DNA from: Arthrobacter sp. UM1
Lineage (GTDB): Bacteria; Actinomycetota; Actinomycetes; Actinomycetales; Micrococcaceae
Length of the DNA: 64,000 bases
Assembly (NCBI RefSeq): GCF_020483305.1
Contig: NZ_JACWAB010000007.1
Location: 1-64,000, forward strand
Direction: 5' to 3'
Positions 49,879 to 58,145 of the stretch are shown piece after piece. The notes under the pieces were generated by a model. The model was not told the DNA's origin, did not search any database, and saw nothing but the letters and a program-made list of their open reading frames with translations. Numbering within the stretch: position 1 is the first letter of the stretch; each line of letters begins with the position of its first letter. Made by a program: the position numbers and the translations under genes.

Positions 49879-50582
49879 GCACCTCGTTCCTCACCACCCT
49901 CGGAGCTCCGTCCACCGACTGGGGCACCCTGCAGCAGCCGCTCCTCGACGCGGTCAACGACACCCTCTACATGGTGTCCCGGACGCTCGTCTTCGCGGGT
50001 CTGCTGGGCCTCGTCGTCGGCCTCCTGCTGTACTGCCTGCGGCCGGGCGGCATCCTCGGCAAGGGCGCGGTGGCCAGGGTTCTGCACATCCTGCTCAACA
50101 TCCTGGTGAACTTCGTCCGCCCGATCCCGTTCATCATCCTGCTCGTGGCGCTGTGGCCGGTGACGCTCGCCGTCGTCGGCAAGACGATCGGCCCCAACGC
50201 AGCCATCTTCGTCATGACCGTGGCCGCCACGTTCGCGGTGGCCCGCATCGTGGAGCAGAACCTCATGGGCGTGGACCCGGGCGTCATCGAGGCGGCGCGG
50301 TCCATGGGCGCCAGCCCGTGGCAGATCATCCGCAAGGTGATCCTGCCGGAGGCTCTGGGGCCGCTCGTGCTCGGCTACACGTTCCTCATCATCGGCATCA
50401 CGGACATGTCGGCGATGGCCGGCGCCATCGGATCCGGCGGCCTCGGCAACTTCGCCATCCAGTACGGCTACCAGCGGTTCGACATGCAGGTCACCTGGGT
50501 GGCCGTGGGCATCATCATCGTCCTGGTGCAGGTGGTGCAGTTCTTCGGCAACTGGCTCGCCCGGAAGATCATGCGGCGGTAG
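49875..50582 (+). CDS. metI: Methionine ABC transporter permease
   Basis: The protein has 235 residues with five to six helices. The cytosolic coupling loop VDPGVIEAARSMGASPWQIIRKVILPEA and IGSGGLGNFAIQYGYQRF are MetI signatures. Its end lies 32 bp before a dispersed palindrome that could end transcription. Confidence 0.96.
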   Translation: MSTSFLTTLGAPSTDWGTLQQPLLDAVNDTLYMVSRTLVFAGLLGLVVGLLLYCLRPGGILGKGAVARVLHILLNILVNFVRPIPFIILLVALWPVTLAVVGKTIGPNAAIFVMTVAATFAVARIVEQNLMGVDPGVIEAARSMGASPWQIIRKVILPEALGPLVLGYTFLIIGITDMSAMAGAIGSGGLGNFAIQYGYQRFDMQVTWVAVGIIIVLVQVVQFFGNWLARKIMRR

Positions 50583-50614
50583 GGCCCACTTCCCCCTCTT
50601 TCCCGCCTTCCCCG

Positions 50615-50672
50615 AAAAGTGGCGCGATCCGTGCAGTCTGGGCTCTCAGATTGCACGGATCGCGCCACTTTT
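50615..50672. repeat. Dispersed palindrome, copy D (variant)
   Basis: Arms 50615-50640 and 50647-50672 pair at 25 of 26 positions with a 6-nt loop. It shares GTGGCGCG and CGTGC with copies A-C but differs between them. It separates metI from the convergent lipoprotein gene and contains the latter's last nine codons and stop. Confidence 0.9.
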
Positions 50673-51026
50673 GGCGGAGGGGCCTACCTCTCCTGCGTCA
50701 GGATCTTCGCCGCCCTCGCGGACCGTGGTGCTGTAGCCCGTCCTCACCGCCGACTCGACGCTCGGGAAGACATTCGAGACCCCGGCCATCGTCTGGATTC
50801 CCCCGGTGGAGAACTCCACGTGGTGTGGCCAGCCGTTCCTCTTGGCGCATGCGTCGATCGCCTTGGTCTGCGCCGCACCGATCTCGGGCGCCTCGAACAC
50901 GAGAGACGTCACCCTCGAGCGCAGCGGCTCCTTCAGCTCCGCCTCTCCCCCGGGCGCCGCGCACCCCGCGAGGACGACGGCGGCGGCCGCCGCCGCGACC
51001 GCCCCTGCTCGCACACGCCGCCTCAT
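50646..51026 (-). CDS. Truncated lipoprotein, paralog of the four at 54.2-57.9 kb
   Basis: The protein has 126 residues against about 300 for its paralogs. The lipobox is VLAGCA. EPLRSRVTSLVFEAPEIGAAQTKAIDACAKRNGWPHHVEFSTGGIQTMAGVSNVFPSVESAVRTGYSTTVRE aligns well with their first 115 residues. It then breaks off, and the last residues (AKSGAIRAI) come from the palindrome. The ATG overlaps the permease stop. Loss of the C-terminal half is probably recent. Confidence 0.8.
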   Translation of the reverse strand: MRRRVRAGAVAAAAAAVVLAGCAAPGGEAELKEPLRSRVTSLVFEAPEIGAAQTKAIDACAKRNGWPHHVEFSTGGIQTMAGVSNVFPSVESAVRTGYSTTVREGGEDPDAGEVGPSAKSGAIRAI

Positions 51027-52186
51027 GACTCCGCCCGCAGAAGCTGCGCCGGGTCCACCCGGGAGGCGGTCCACGCCGGCACCGCCCCGGAGAGGCCCCC
51101 GAGCAGCGCCCCCGCCGCCGGGATGAGCGCCGTCCACCACGGCTGCAGGTGTGGCCAGCCCTGGACCAGTGCGATCACCTCGCCCGCGAACAGCCCCGCG
51201 CAGCACCCCGCGAATGCCCCCATCCCGCCGGTCAGGGCGGACTCCGCGAGGAACAGCCCCAGGATCCGCCGCCGCGAGGCCCCGAGCGCCCGGTCCAGGC
51301 CGATGTGCCGCCTCCGCTCCCACACCGCGGACTGCGTGGTGGAGTACACGCTGAACGCGGCGGAGACCGTGAGCACGAGCATCGTGATGACCACCATGTC
51401 CTGCGAGTCCCGGAGGAGCTTGCGCTGCAGCGACGCCGCGGAGATCGGCCGGGTCACGCGGGCCTGGGCCGGCTCGTAGGGCCAGGCGGCGGTGGTCACT
51501 GCGCCGTCGTCGGCCGCGAGCTCCCCCTCCGCCGCGAGGAGGAGGACGCGCTGGGAGCCGGCCGCCGTCCCGCCCCGGGCCGCCGCGCCGGTCTCGGCGG
51601 GGTGGATGAGGGAGGTGCCCAGGAGGGCCGAGCTGCCCTCGCCCGCGACGATCCCGGTGACGGTGTGCCAGCCGGATTCGAGACGCACCCGGTTCCGCCC
51701 GGCCTCGGGCCACACGCCGAGCGTCCTCGCGGTGGAGGTGCCGAGGAGGACCTGGCGGGGGTGGGCGTCGAGGCTCTGACCGCTCGGCCAGCCGCCCGCG
51801 ACGAGCTGCCCGCCCTTCGCCTCGATCCCCCGCGCGGACGCGACCGCCCGGGTGGCCTCGGCCGTGGCGAGGCCCGTGGAGACGGGTTTGGGCCGTCCCT
51901 CGCCGAGCACCGTGTACGTCCCGGCCTGCAGGACGCCGGGGACCTGGAGGAGCCGTTCCGCGAGCGCGTCCTCGGGCTCCTCCCACCCGCCGACGTGCGA
52001 CTCCACGGCCACCACGAGGGTGCCCGTGCTCAGCGAGGCGAGGTGCTCGCCGGTGCGGTGAGCGGAACCGCGGGTGACGGCGAGCATGACCACGAGCGTC
52101 GCTGCGCCCACGAGGATCGTGAGCAGGCTGAACCCCGTGCGCCGAATGCGCCGGGTGACGTTCCGGAACGCCTCACGCAGCAGCAT
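51023..52186 (-). CDS. ABC transporter permease (FtsX/MacB type)
   Basis: The protein has 387 residues. One N-terminal helix (FSLLTILVGAATLVVMLAV), a 220-residue extracellular domain and three C-terminal helices (VITMLVLTVSAAFSVYS, GGMGAFAGCCAGLFAGEVIALV, WTALIPAAGALLGGLSGA) with ALGASRRRILGLFLAES between give the MacB/LolE-like topology. It works mechanically on substrates outside the membrane rather than as a pore. It overlaps the ATPase gene by 14 bp. Confidence 0.87.
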   Translation of the reverse strand: MLLREAFRNVTRRIRRTGFSLLTILVGAATLVVMLAVTRGSAHRTGEHLASLSTGTLVVAVESHVGGWEEPEDALAERLLQVPGVLQAGTYTVLGEGRPKPVSTGLATAEATRAVASARGIEAKGGQLVAGGWPSGQSLDAHPRQVLLGTSTARTLGVWPEAGRNRVRLESGWHTVTGIVAGEGSSALLGTSLIHPAETGAAARGGTAAGSQRVLLLAAEGELAADDGAVTTAAWPYEPAQARVTRPISAASLQRKLLRDSQDMVVITMLVLTVSAAFSVYSTTQSAVWERRRHIGLDRALGASRRRILGLFLAESALTGGMGAFAGCCAGLFAGEVIALVQGWPHLQPWWTALIPAAGALLGGLSGAVPAWTASRVDPAQLLRAES

Positions 52187-52907
52187 CGCGCCCGGCCTCC
52201 TCGAGCCTCCCGTCCACCACGCGGACGGTCCTGTCGCACCGCGCGGCGAGCTCCGGCGAATGCGTCACGACGACGACGGCCAGCCCCTCCGCCGCCTGTC
52301 CCAGCAGCAGCTCGAGCACGGCCTCGGCGGTGGCGGTGTCGAGGTTGCCGGTGGGCTCGTCGCAGAGGAGCACCTCAGGCCGGCCCGCGAGCGCCCGCGC
52401 GATGGCCACGCGCTGCCGCTCCCCGCCGGAGAGCGTCGGCGGGAAGGCGTGGAGGCGGTGGCCGAGTCCCACCGAGCGCAGGGCCTCAGCCGCAGCGTCC
52501 GTCCGGCGCTGAGCCGGGCGGTCCCTGGCCTCACCGTTCCCTGCCCCGGCCCCGCTCCCCCGCACCGCGAGCGCGTGCTCCACGTTCTCCAGGGCGGTCA
52601 GGTGGTCCACGAGGTGGAACGCCTGGAACACGAAGGCGAGGTGCTCGCGGCGCAGCCGGGTCAGCTCGGCCTCCTTCGCGGTGGAGGCGTCCACTCCGCC
52701 GACCACCCGCTCTCCCGCGTCCGGCCGCTCCAGCAGCCCGAGCACCGCGAGCAGCGTGCTCTTGCCCGAGCCGCTCGGCCCCACGATCGCGAGCGACTCC
52801 CCCGCGAACACGTCCAGGTCCACCCCGTGCAGCGCCGCGGTGGCCGGCGGGTAGCGCTTCTCCACGCCGCGGAGCCGGATGACGGGCGTCCGGGCCCGGC
52901 GTGTCAT
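52173..52907 (-). CDS. ABC transporter ATP-binding protein (MacB/LolD type)
   Basis: The protein has 244 residues. Walker A GPSGSGKST, signature LSGGERQRVAIARALA, Walker B VLLCDEPTGNLD. The LDEPTGNLD-like end and Q-loop FVFQAFHLVDHLT define the LolD/MacB subfamily. A Gly/Ala/Arg-rich insert lies before the signature. ATGA overlap with the adaptor gene. Confidence 0.93.
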   Translation of the reverse strand: MTRRARTPVIRLRGVEKRYPPATAALHGVDLDVFAGESLAIVGPSGSGKSTLLAVLGLLERPDAGERVVGGVDASTAKEAELTRLRREHLAFVFQAFHLVDHLTALENVEHALAVRGSGAGAGNGEARDRPAQRRTDAAAEALRSVGLGHRLHAFPPTLSGGERQRVAIARALAGRPEVLLCDEPTGNLDTATAEAVLELLLGQAAEGLAVVVVTHSPELAARCDRTVRVVDGRLEEAGRDAAA

Positions 52908-54205
52908 TCGCCCGCTCCCGGCTTGCGCCCGCGGGCCTCCCCGACCACAACCTTCTGCCCGGCCATCAACCCGCCCGTCTCCGTCAGGGCGCACCGCCCC
53001 TGCGCGCACACGCCGGCTGTGACCTCGATGTCCCGGCCCTCAGCCGTGCGCACCCAGGCACGCCCGGCGTCCTGACGCAGCGCGGTGGACGGCACGACGA
53101 CGGAGTCCTTCGCCGAGCGCCGCAGCACGATCGTGGCGCTGAACTGGGCGCCGGGCTCGGGCAGCGTCTGCGCGTCGGTGAGCCGGACGGCGAGGTCCAC
53201 GGTGCGGCTGTTCGGGTCGCCTGCCGCCTGGCCGGAGCCCCCGGCACCGGTGCCGGGCTGAGCCGCTCCGGGCTGCGCCGCTCCGGTTCCGCCCGGCGCC
53301 TGACCCGCTCCGGGCTGCGGCGCTCCCGTGCCTCCGTGGCCCTGCGGCGCCATGTGGGCCGAGTCCCCGGCCTGCTGCTGACTGCTCGAGGGCGCGCTCT
53401 GCCCCTGCCCCTGCGCCGCCGGCACGGCCTCCACCACGCCGGTCCGCTGCGCTCTGCCGCTGCGGGGCTGGAGCACCACCTCCTCGCCGCCGTTGAGCTT
53501 CGCCGCATCGGCCCGCGGCACCGAGACCACGAGCTTCCGCCCGCCCGCCGCCACCGAGCAGAGCGGACCCTGCACGCTCTTGCGCAGCTCCCCGCAGGCG
53601 CTGAGCACCCTGAGCGGGAGCACGCCCGCAAAGAAGGCCTCGCCCGGGCGGAGGACGGCGGCGTCGTCGTCCTTGGCCTCGAAGATCGGCGAGCCGTCCG
53701 CGCGGACCGGGAAGTAGCCGAGGTTCCGCCACAGTCGGCCGAGGCCGCGCGCCGTCCACTCCCCGTAGACGCCCCGGACCCGTCCGCTCGCGTAGCCGAG
53801 GCTGGCGAGCGCGTCCTGGAGCTGAGCCACGTCGCCGCCGCGAGCCCCCGGCCCCAGCTGCCGGAACGCCCGCATCCGTCCGGGCAGCACCACCACGGGC
53901 CGGCCGTTCGCCTCCGCGAGGACCTGGCCCGCGCCGGCGCTCTGCCCGGCGCGGACCCCGTTCGAGGTGAACACGGCCGCGCCCTCGACCGGCGAGGGAA
54001 CGTCTTCCACCCCGTCCTCCACGGTCTTGGCCTCGGCGGCGAGGGAGTCCACCACCTCGCCCGACGTCGCCGCCGCCGTCAGCTGGGTGACGGCCACCGT
54101 GGTGTCCGGGCGCTCGAGGCGGTCCCGCATGACGGCCACCGTGCCCACGATCCCCGCCGCCACCGCCACCACAAGGGCGACGACGGCGGCCAGCGCACCC
54201 TTCAC
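52904..54205 (-). CDS. Periplasmic-adaptor-like protein with peptidoglycan-binding segment
   Basis: The protein has 433 residues. One N-terminal helix, then a region resembling a PG_binding_1 repeat (LGPGARGGDVAQLQDALASLGYASGRVRGVYGEWTARGLGRLW), then adaptor-type beta domains interrupted by a Gln/Pro/Gly-rich stretch of about 75 residues (GTGAAQPGAAQPG repeats). The C-terminus (VVPSTALRQDAGRAWV, GLMAGQKVVVGE) is HlyD/MacA-like. It probably links the exporter to the cell wall. GTG start, 28 bp after the lipoprotein gene. Confidence 0.82.
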   Translation of the reverse strand: MKGALAAVVALVVAVAAGIVGTVAVMRDRLERPDTTVAVTQLTAAATSGEVVDSLAAEAKTVEDGVEDVPSPVEGAAVFTSNGVRAGQSAGAGQVLAEANGRPVVVLPGRMRAFRQLGPGARGGDVAQLQDALASLGYASGRVRGVYGEWTARGLGRLWRNLGYFPVRADGSPIFEAKDDDAAVLRPGEAFFAGVLPLRVLSACGELRKSVQGPLCSVAAGGRKLVVSVPRADAAKLNGGEEVVLQPRSGRAQRTGVVEAVPAAQGQGQSAPSSSQQQAGDSAHMAPQGHGGTGAPQPGAGQAPGGTGAAQPGAAQPGTGAGGSGQAAGDPNSRTVDLAVRLTDAQTLPEPGAQFSATIVLRRSAKDSVVVPSTALRQDAGRAWVRTAEGRDIEVTAGVCAQGRCALTETGGLMAGQKVVVGEARGRKPGAGE

Positions 54206-54233
54206 CGGACGCCCGATCGGGCAGGGGCGGAGG

Positions 54234-55163
54234 TCATGGCTGCTTCCCTTCGGTCGAGCTGAGGACGGCGAGCGCCCGCTCGTGGGCCTGCTTCTTCTTC
54301 TCCGCGAGCGCGAGGAGATCGGACTCGTGTTTGTTCACCCAGTCCCCGGCGACCTCGAAGTAGGCGTCGTCGAGCTTCTGGGCGAGCTGCACCTGTTCCT
54401 GACACGTGCCGTCCGCGCTCGCGAGGCGCAGCTCTTCGCCGCTCGGCTTCTCGCCCGCGTCCCGGTACGGCTTCATGTTCTGGCTGACCCAGCGCTCGAC
54501 CTGCATGACCCCGATGTCATAGCCGCGCCCCTTCATGCAGGAGGAGTACTCGTTCCGGACGTCTCCCAGAACGCCGAGGAACCGCGACTGAGCTCGGTTG
54601 GATCCGGAGTTGAGGACCCGGTTGATCACGTTCGAGAGCCGGATGTGGTCCTCGACTGACCCGTAGACTGCCGTCCGAGCCTCCGCGAGGCACCCGGTGG
54701 CCGGCTCGCTCACCACCGTGCCGCCCGGCTCGAGCTCCACACGGACCTGCAGAGTTCCGTCTCCGGCAGAAGCCTCAGGGTCGGCACCGTAGATCTTGAG
54801 ATTCATGTCCTCCGGCAGATCAACGCTGCTCTGGGGCTCTCGGATCAGAACGCGATACCCGATGTCCTCGGCCTCCTTGGCGTTTCTGAAGACGCTGGTG
54901 AACCCGTGCAACAGAGGCGAGCCTCCCGGCAGGGTCACGCCGAGCTCACGGGTCCACCCGGCCTTGCGCGCGCATTCCCGCAGCGTCGCGTTGACGGCGG
55001 CCTCGGCCTCGACATCCGAGGCCACCAGCGAACGGACGGTGTGCTTCATGGCGTCCGAAACCGGCGGTCCTGCTTTCTCGCCGCATCCCGTAAGCGTCAG
55101 CAGCACGGCAGCCGCCGCGGCCCACCGGACACGTCCGGACAGTCTTCCCGAGTTCCCCAGCAT
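54234..55163 (-). CDS. Lipoprotein of a four-member paralogous family (4th)
   Basis: The protein has 309 residues with lipobox LTLTGCG. It shares with the next three the pattern RECARKAGW, a SVFRNAKEAEDIGY block, ATGCLAEA, SSCMKGRGYD, DGTCQEQVQLAQKLDDAYFEVAGDW and a helical C-terminus. Four Cys besides the lipid Cys are conserved, suggesting two disulfides. It is the most diverged of the full-length members. It is probably a surface partner of the exporter downstream; the function is unknown. Confidence 0.8.
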   Translation of the reverse strand: MLGNSGRLSGRVRWAAAAAVLLTLTGCGEKAGPPVSDAMKHTVRSLVASDVEAEAAVNATLRECARKAGWTRELGVTLPGGSPLLHGFTSVFRNAKEAEDIGYRVLIREPQSSVDLPEDMNLKIYGADPEASAGDGTLQVRVELEPGGTVVSEPATGCLAEARTAVYGSVEDHIRLSNVINRVLNSGSNRAQSRFLGVLGDVRNEYSSCMKGRGYDIGVMQVERWVSQNMKPYRDAGEKPSGEELRLASADGTCQEQVQLAQKLDDAYFEVAGDWVNKHESDLLALAEKKKQAHERALAVLSSTEGKQP

Positions 55164-55172
55164 GTCCTCTCC

Positions 55173-56081
55173 TCACTTGCTCAGAATCAGCTCGGCCCGC
55201 AGCTGGGCCTTCCGGATGACGTCTGCCGCGGCGGCGATCTCCGCCTCCCGCCCCTGCACCCAGTTCCGGGCGCTCCGCAGCACGGAGGCCTCGATCTTCG
55301 CCTGGAGGCCCGCTTCCGCCTGGCACGCGGCGTCCGCCCGGACCAGCTCGATCTCAGCCGCGTGCGGCCGCTCCCCCGGCTTCCTGTACTGGCCCCACTC
55401 CTGCCGCGCGTACGCAGACGCGTCTCCCAGGTCGAACTCCCGGCCGCCTCGGCGCATGCACGCCCCGTAGGCTTCCGCGCCTTCCCGCAGCGCCCGCCGG
55501 ATCGCGGGGCCCGCACTCCGCGGCACGTCCTGCGCCCCGTATGGATACGCCACGGCGGTGAGGAAGTCGCGGTGGGTGCCGAACACGGCGAGCGCCCCCT
55601 CCGCCACACACCCGTGCTCCGGCATGGACATCCGGAACGTGTCATCCGCCGAGGTGAACCCGACCGTTCGCCCCTCGGCGTAGCTGCCCGTGACCTTCTC
55701 GTCCTGCTCGGCGGACATGTCTGCCTCCCCCGGCAGCGGGTTCCGCATCGTGGAGAGATACCCCACGCGCTCCGCGATCCGGGCATCGCCGAACAGCCCC
55801 GCCGGACCTCCCAGCGCCTCGATACCCCGGTACGGGGAGGTCACCTTCCGGTCCCACCCGTGCTTCGCCGCGCACGCCGAGACGGTCACATCCAGAGCGG
55901 CCTCGATCTCGGCCGAGGGGATGAGGACCGCCTTCACCTGGGCGCGCAGCGGCTCCTCGAACGGCCGCTCGAACACCCCGCATCCGCCCAGCGTCAGGAC
56001 GACGACGGCGGCCGCCGTCGCCCTCAGCCTCCAGGACCACTCCCGCCGCGGAAGCGGGCACGGCCCCCGTTCACCTTTCAT
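55173..56081 (-). CDS. Lipoprotein of a four-member paralogous family (3rd)
   Basis: The protein has 302 residues. Lipobox TLGGCGVFERP, then EEPLRAQVKAVLIPSAEIEAALDVTVSACAAKHGW, VFGTHRDF, GACMRRGGREFD and DAACQAEAGLQAKIEASVLRSARNW. The signal-peptide DNA is nearly the same as in the next two genes. Its start overlaps the stop of the gene before (ATGA); 9 bp separate it from the next. Confidence 0.82.
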   Translation of the reverse strand: MKGERGPCPLPRREWSWRLRATAAAVVVLTLGGCGVFERPFEEPLRAQVKAVLIPSAEIEAALDVTVSACAAKHGWDRKVTSPYRGIEALGGPAGLFGDARIAERVGYLSTMRNPLPGEADMSAEQDEKVTGSYAEGRTVGFTSADDTFRMSMPEHGCVAEGALAVFGTHRDFLTAVAYPYGAQDVPRSAGPAIRRALREGAEAYGACMRRGGREFDLGDASAYARQEWGQYRKPGERPHAAEIELVRADAACQAEAGLQAKIEASVLRSARNWVQGREAEIAAAADVIRKAQLRAELILSK

Positions 56082-56989
56082 TCGGCAAGGATCCGCTCAG
56101 CTCGCTTTTGAGCTTCTTCATTGAGAACTGCCAGCGCGGCGATCTCGTTCTGATGTCTCTTGGCCCAGGAAGAGGCTCCCTCCAGAACAGCGTCATCCAG
56201 TTTTGCAGCCAGGCCGATCTTCTCCTGGCATCCAGCATCGATTCTGAGCAGCTCCAGCTCTTCCGCATGGGGAGGAGAACCGTGCGCACGATACTGACCC
56301 CATGTGCGTCCGGCCATTTCAGAAGCCTCGCCGATCGTAAAATCACGTCCATGCTCTTGAAGACAAGAGCGATAAGACGCTCCCATTGAGGACATAAGGT
56401 CCCTGATACGCGACTGGTAACCTAACGGCGCACCCCGAAGCTCATTTGCGAACCCACTCACCTTGATTGAGGCTTCAAGGCTTCCGTACACCTTGATCCG
56501 TGCATCCGAGACGCAACCGGTCTTGGGGACGGCCGTCCCTGCCCCCGTTTTCGGGGACGTGTAGCGAAACAGGTTCTCCGGTTCAAAGCTTCCTATGATG
56601 CCGTCAACCTGCTCCGCCGTCATCTCCGCACCCGAGTCCTCTGTCTCTCGCAGGGTCGCGGCATAGCCGATCCGTTCAGCGGAAGCCACGCTTGAGAAGA
56701 CACCCGACACACCCGCTAGGGTCTGGAGCCCGCCAATTGAATACGGGACACGCTTCGTCCAACCGAATTTGCGCGCACAGATCGAAATCTCCTTCTCCAT
56801 GGCCGCTTCGATTTCCGCCGAAGGCAGGAGAAGACTCCTCACCTGAGAACGAAGCGGCTCATCAAGCGGCCGCTCGAACACCCCGCATCCGCTCAGCGCC
56901 AGGACGACGACGGCGGCCGCCGTCGTCATCCTCAGCCTCCAGGACCACTTCCGCCGCGGAAGCGAGCGCATCCCCCGCTCGTCTTTCAT
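56078..56989 (-). CDS. Lipoprotein of a four-member paralogous family (2nd)
   Basis: The protein has 303 residues. Lipobox ALSGCGVFERP, DEPLRSQVRSLLLPSAEIEAAMEKEISICARKFGW, GVSGVFSSVASAERIGYAATLRE, SCLQEHGRDFTIGEASEMAGRTWGQYRAHG and DAGCQEKIGLAAKLDDAVLEGASSW. The middle of the gene is visibly less GC-rich than its sisters. Overlaps both neighbours (ATGA on each side). Confidence 0.82.
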   Translation of the reverse strand: MKDERGMRSLPRRKWSWRLRMTTAAAVVVLALSGCGVFERPLDEPLRSQVRSLLLPSAEIEAAMEKEISICARKFGWTKRVPYSIGGLQTLAGVSGVFSSVASAERIGYAATLRETEDSGAEMTAEQVDGIIGSFEPENLFRYTSPKTGAGTAVPKTGCVSDARIKVYGSLEASIKVSGFANELRGAPLGYQSRIRDLMSSMGASYRSCLQEHGRDFTIGEASEMAGRTWGQYRAHGSPPHAEELELLRIDAGCQEKIGLAAKLDDAVLEGASSWAKRHQNEIAALAVLNEEAQKRAERILAE

Positions 56990-57867
56990 TCGCCCAGGAT
57001 CCGCTTAGACCGCTCCGTGGCGGCCTCGATCAGCTCGGCAGCCTTCATGATCCGAGCCTCGTTCTTTCGGGCCCAGCCGGCGGCGCCGAGGAGAATGGCA
57101 TCATCGAGCCGACGGGCAATATCGAGCTCCGCCTGACAGCCGATGTCCACCCTCAGCATCTGCAGCTCCTGCTCGTGCGGCGGCTCGCCGGGGCTCCGGT
57201 ACGCGCCCCACATCTGATTCGCGTGGCCCGAGGCAGCGCCGAGATGCAGGTCATAGCCGCCCTGGCGCATACACCCGCGGTACGCGTCAGAGACGTCCTG
57301 ACTCACTCGGGCCGTATGCCGTGAGGTCTCCCGGGGCAGCTCTTTCATCTCCTCCGAGAGCTCGGACACGGTGTTCGCATTCTCAACACTCCCGAACACC
57401 GCCGCCGCGGACTCCGCCACACATCCCGTGGCTGGCACGGACCTGGGCGCTCCGGACTCCGAGTGCGCCGAGCCGCGCGGCTTCCCCTGCGGCGCACGCC
57501 CGAGGATCGCCTCCTCCTGCTCAGGTGTCAGGCCGGCGTTCACACCCGAGCTCTGGCGCAGGGTGGACGCATAGCCGCGCTTCTCCGCGGACTCAGCGGA
57601 CGCGAAGACCTCCGGGATCCCCGAGATGAGCCCCGGGTGCGGGAGCGAGAACTCCACCCTTTCCGTCCACCCGTGCTTCTTGGCACATGCCGAGACTGCC
57701 CTCTCCATGGCCGCGTCGATCTCCGCGCGCGGCGCGAGCAGCCGCGCCGTCTTCGTCCGCAGCGGCTCCTCAAGCGGCCGCTCGAACACCCCGCATCCGC
57801 TCAGCGCCAGGACGACGACGGCGGCCGCCGTCGTCATGCTCAGCGCCCTGCCCGGCTTCCGCACCAT
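56986..57867 (-). CDS. Lipoprotein of a four-member paralogous family (1st)
   Basis: The protein has 293 residues. Lipobox ALSGCGVFERP, EEPLRTKTARLLAPRAEIDAAMERAVSACAKKHGW, GIPEVFASAESAEKRGYASTLRQ, TGCVAESAAAVFGSVENANT, GCMRQGGYDLHLGAASGHANQMWGAYRSPG. GGGGAGGAG lies 6 nt before the ATG, the best ribosome site of the operon, so this is its first gene. The transcript would run leftward through the exporter to the truncated paralog. Confidence 0.82.
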   Translation of the reverse strand: MVRKPGRALSMTTAAAVVVLALSGCGVFERPLEEPLRTKTARLLAPRAEIDAAMERAVSACAKKHGWTERVEFSLPHPGLISGIPEVFASAESAEKRGYASTLRQSSGVNAGLTPEQEEAILGRAPQGKPRGSAHSESGAPRSVPATGCVAESAAAVFGSVENANTVSELSEEMKELPRETSRHTARVSQDVSDAYRGCMRQGGYDLHLGAASGHANQMWGAYRSPGEPPHEQELQMLRVDIGCQAELDIARRLDDAILLGAAGWARKNEARIMKAAELIEAATERSKRILGE

Positions 57868-58025
57868 GACCGCTCCTCCCCGAGTTAAGGATAATCATGA
57901 CACGTGAGATCGAAGCCTGGGGAGCCCGCTCCGCTCCCTGAGACAGCGGCGCCCAGGCCAGCGGCCCCCGAGGAGCCCAGAGCCCGTAACCCGAAGCTCG
58001 AAGCCCAGACCGGGAGTCACACGAC

Positions 58026-58070
58026 ACAGCGCAGCGCCCAGCCCCGCATGGGGACTGGGCGCTGCGCTGT
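58026..58070 (-). terminator. Terminator of clpC
   Basis: A perfect 16-bp stem (ACAGCGCAGCGCCCAG and complement) with a 13-nt loop lies 76 bp beyond the clpC stop. The remaining gap up to 57867 holds no gene; the lipoprotein promoter should lie there. Confidence 0.85.
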
Positions 58071-58145
58071 TCTGAGGAGGCGGAGCCGCTCGGGGCGTCC
58101 GCAGCGGGCGGCGCGAACCTGCCGGTCGCGCCGCCCCGGCCGGGC

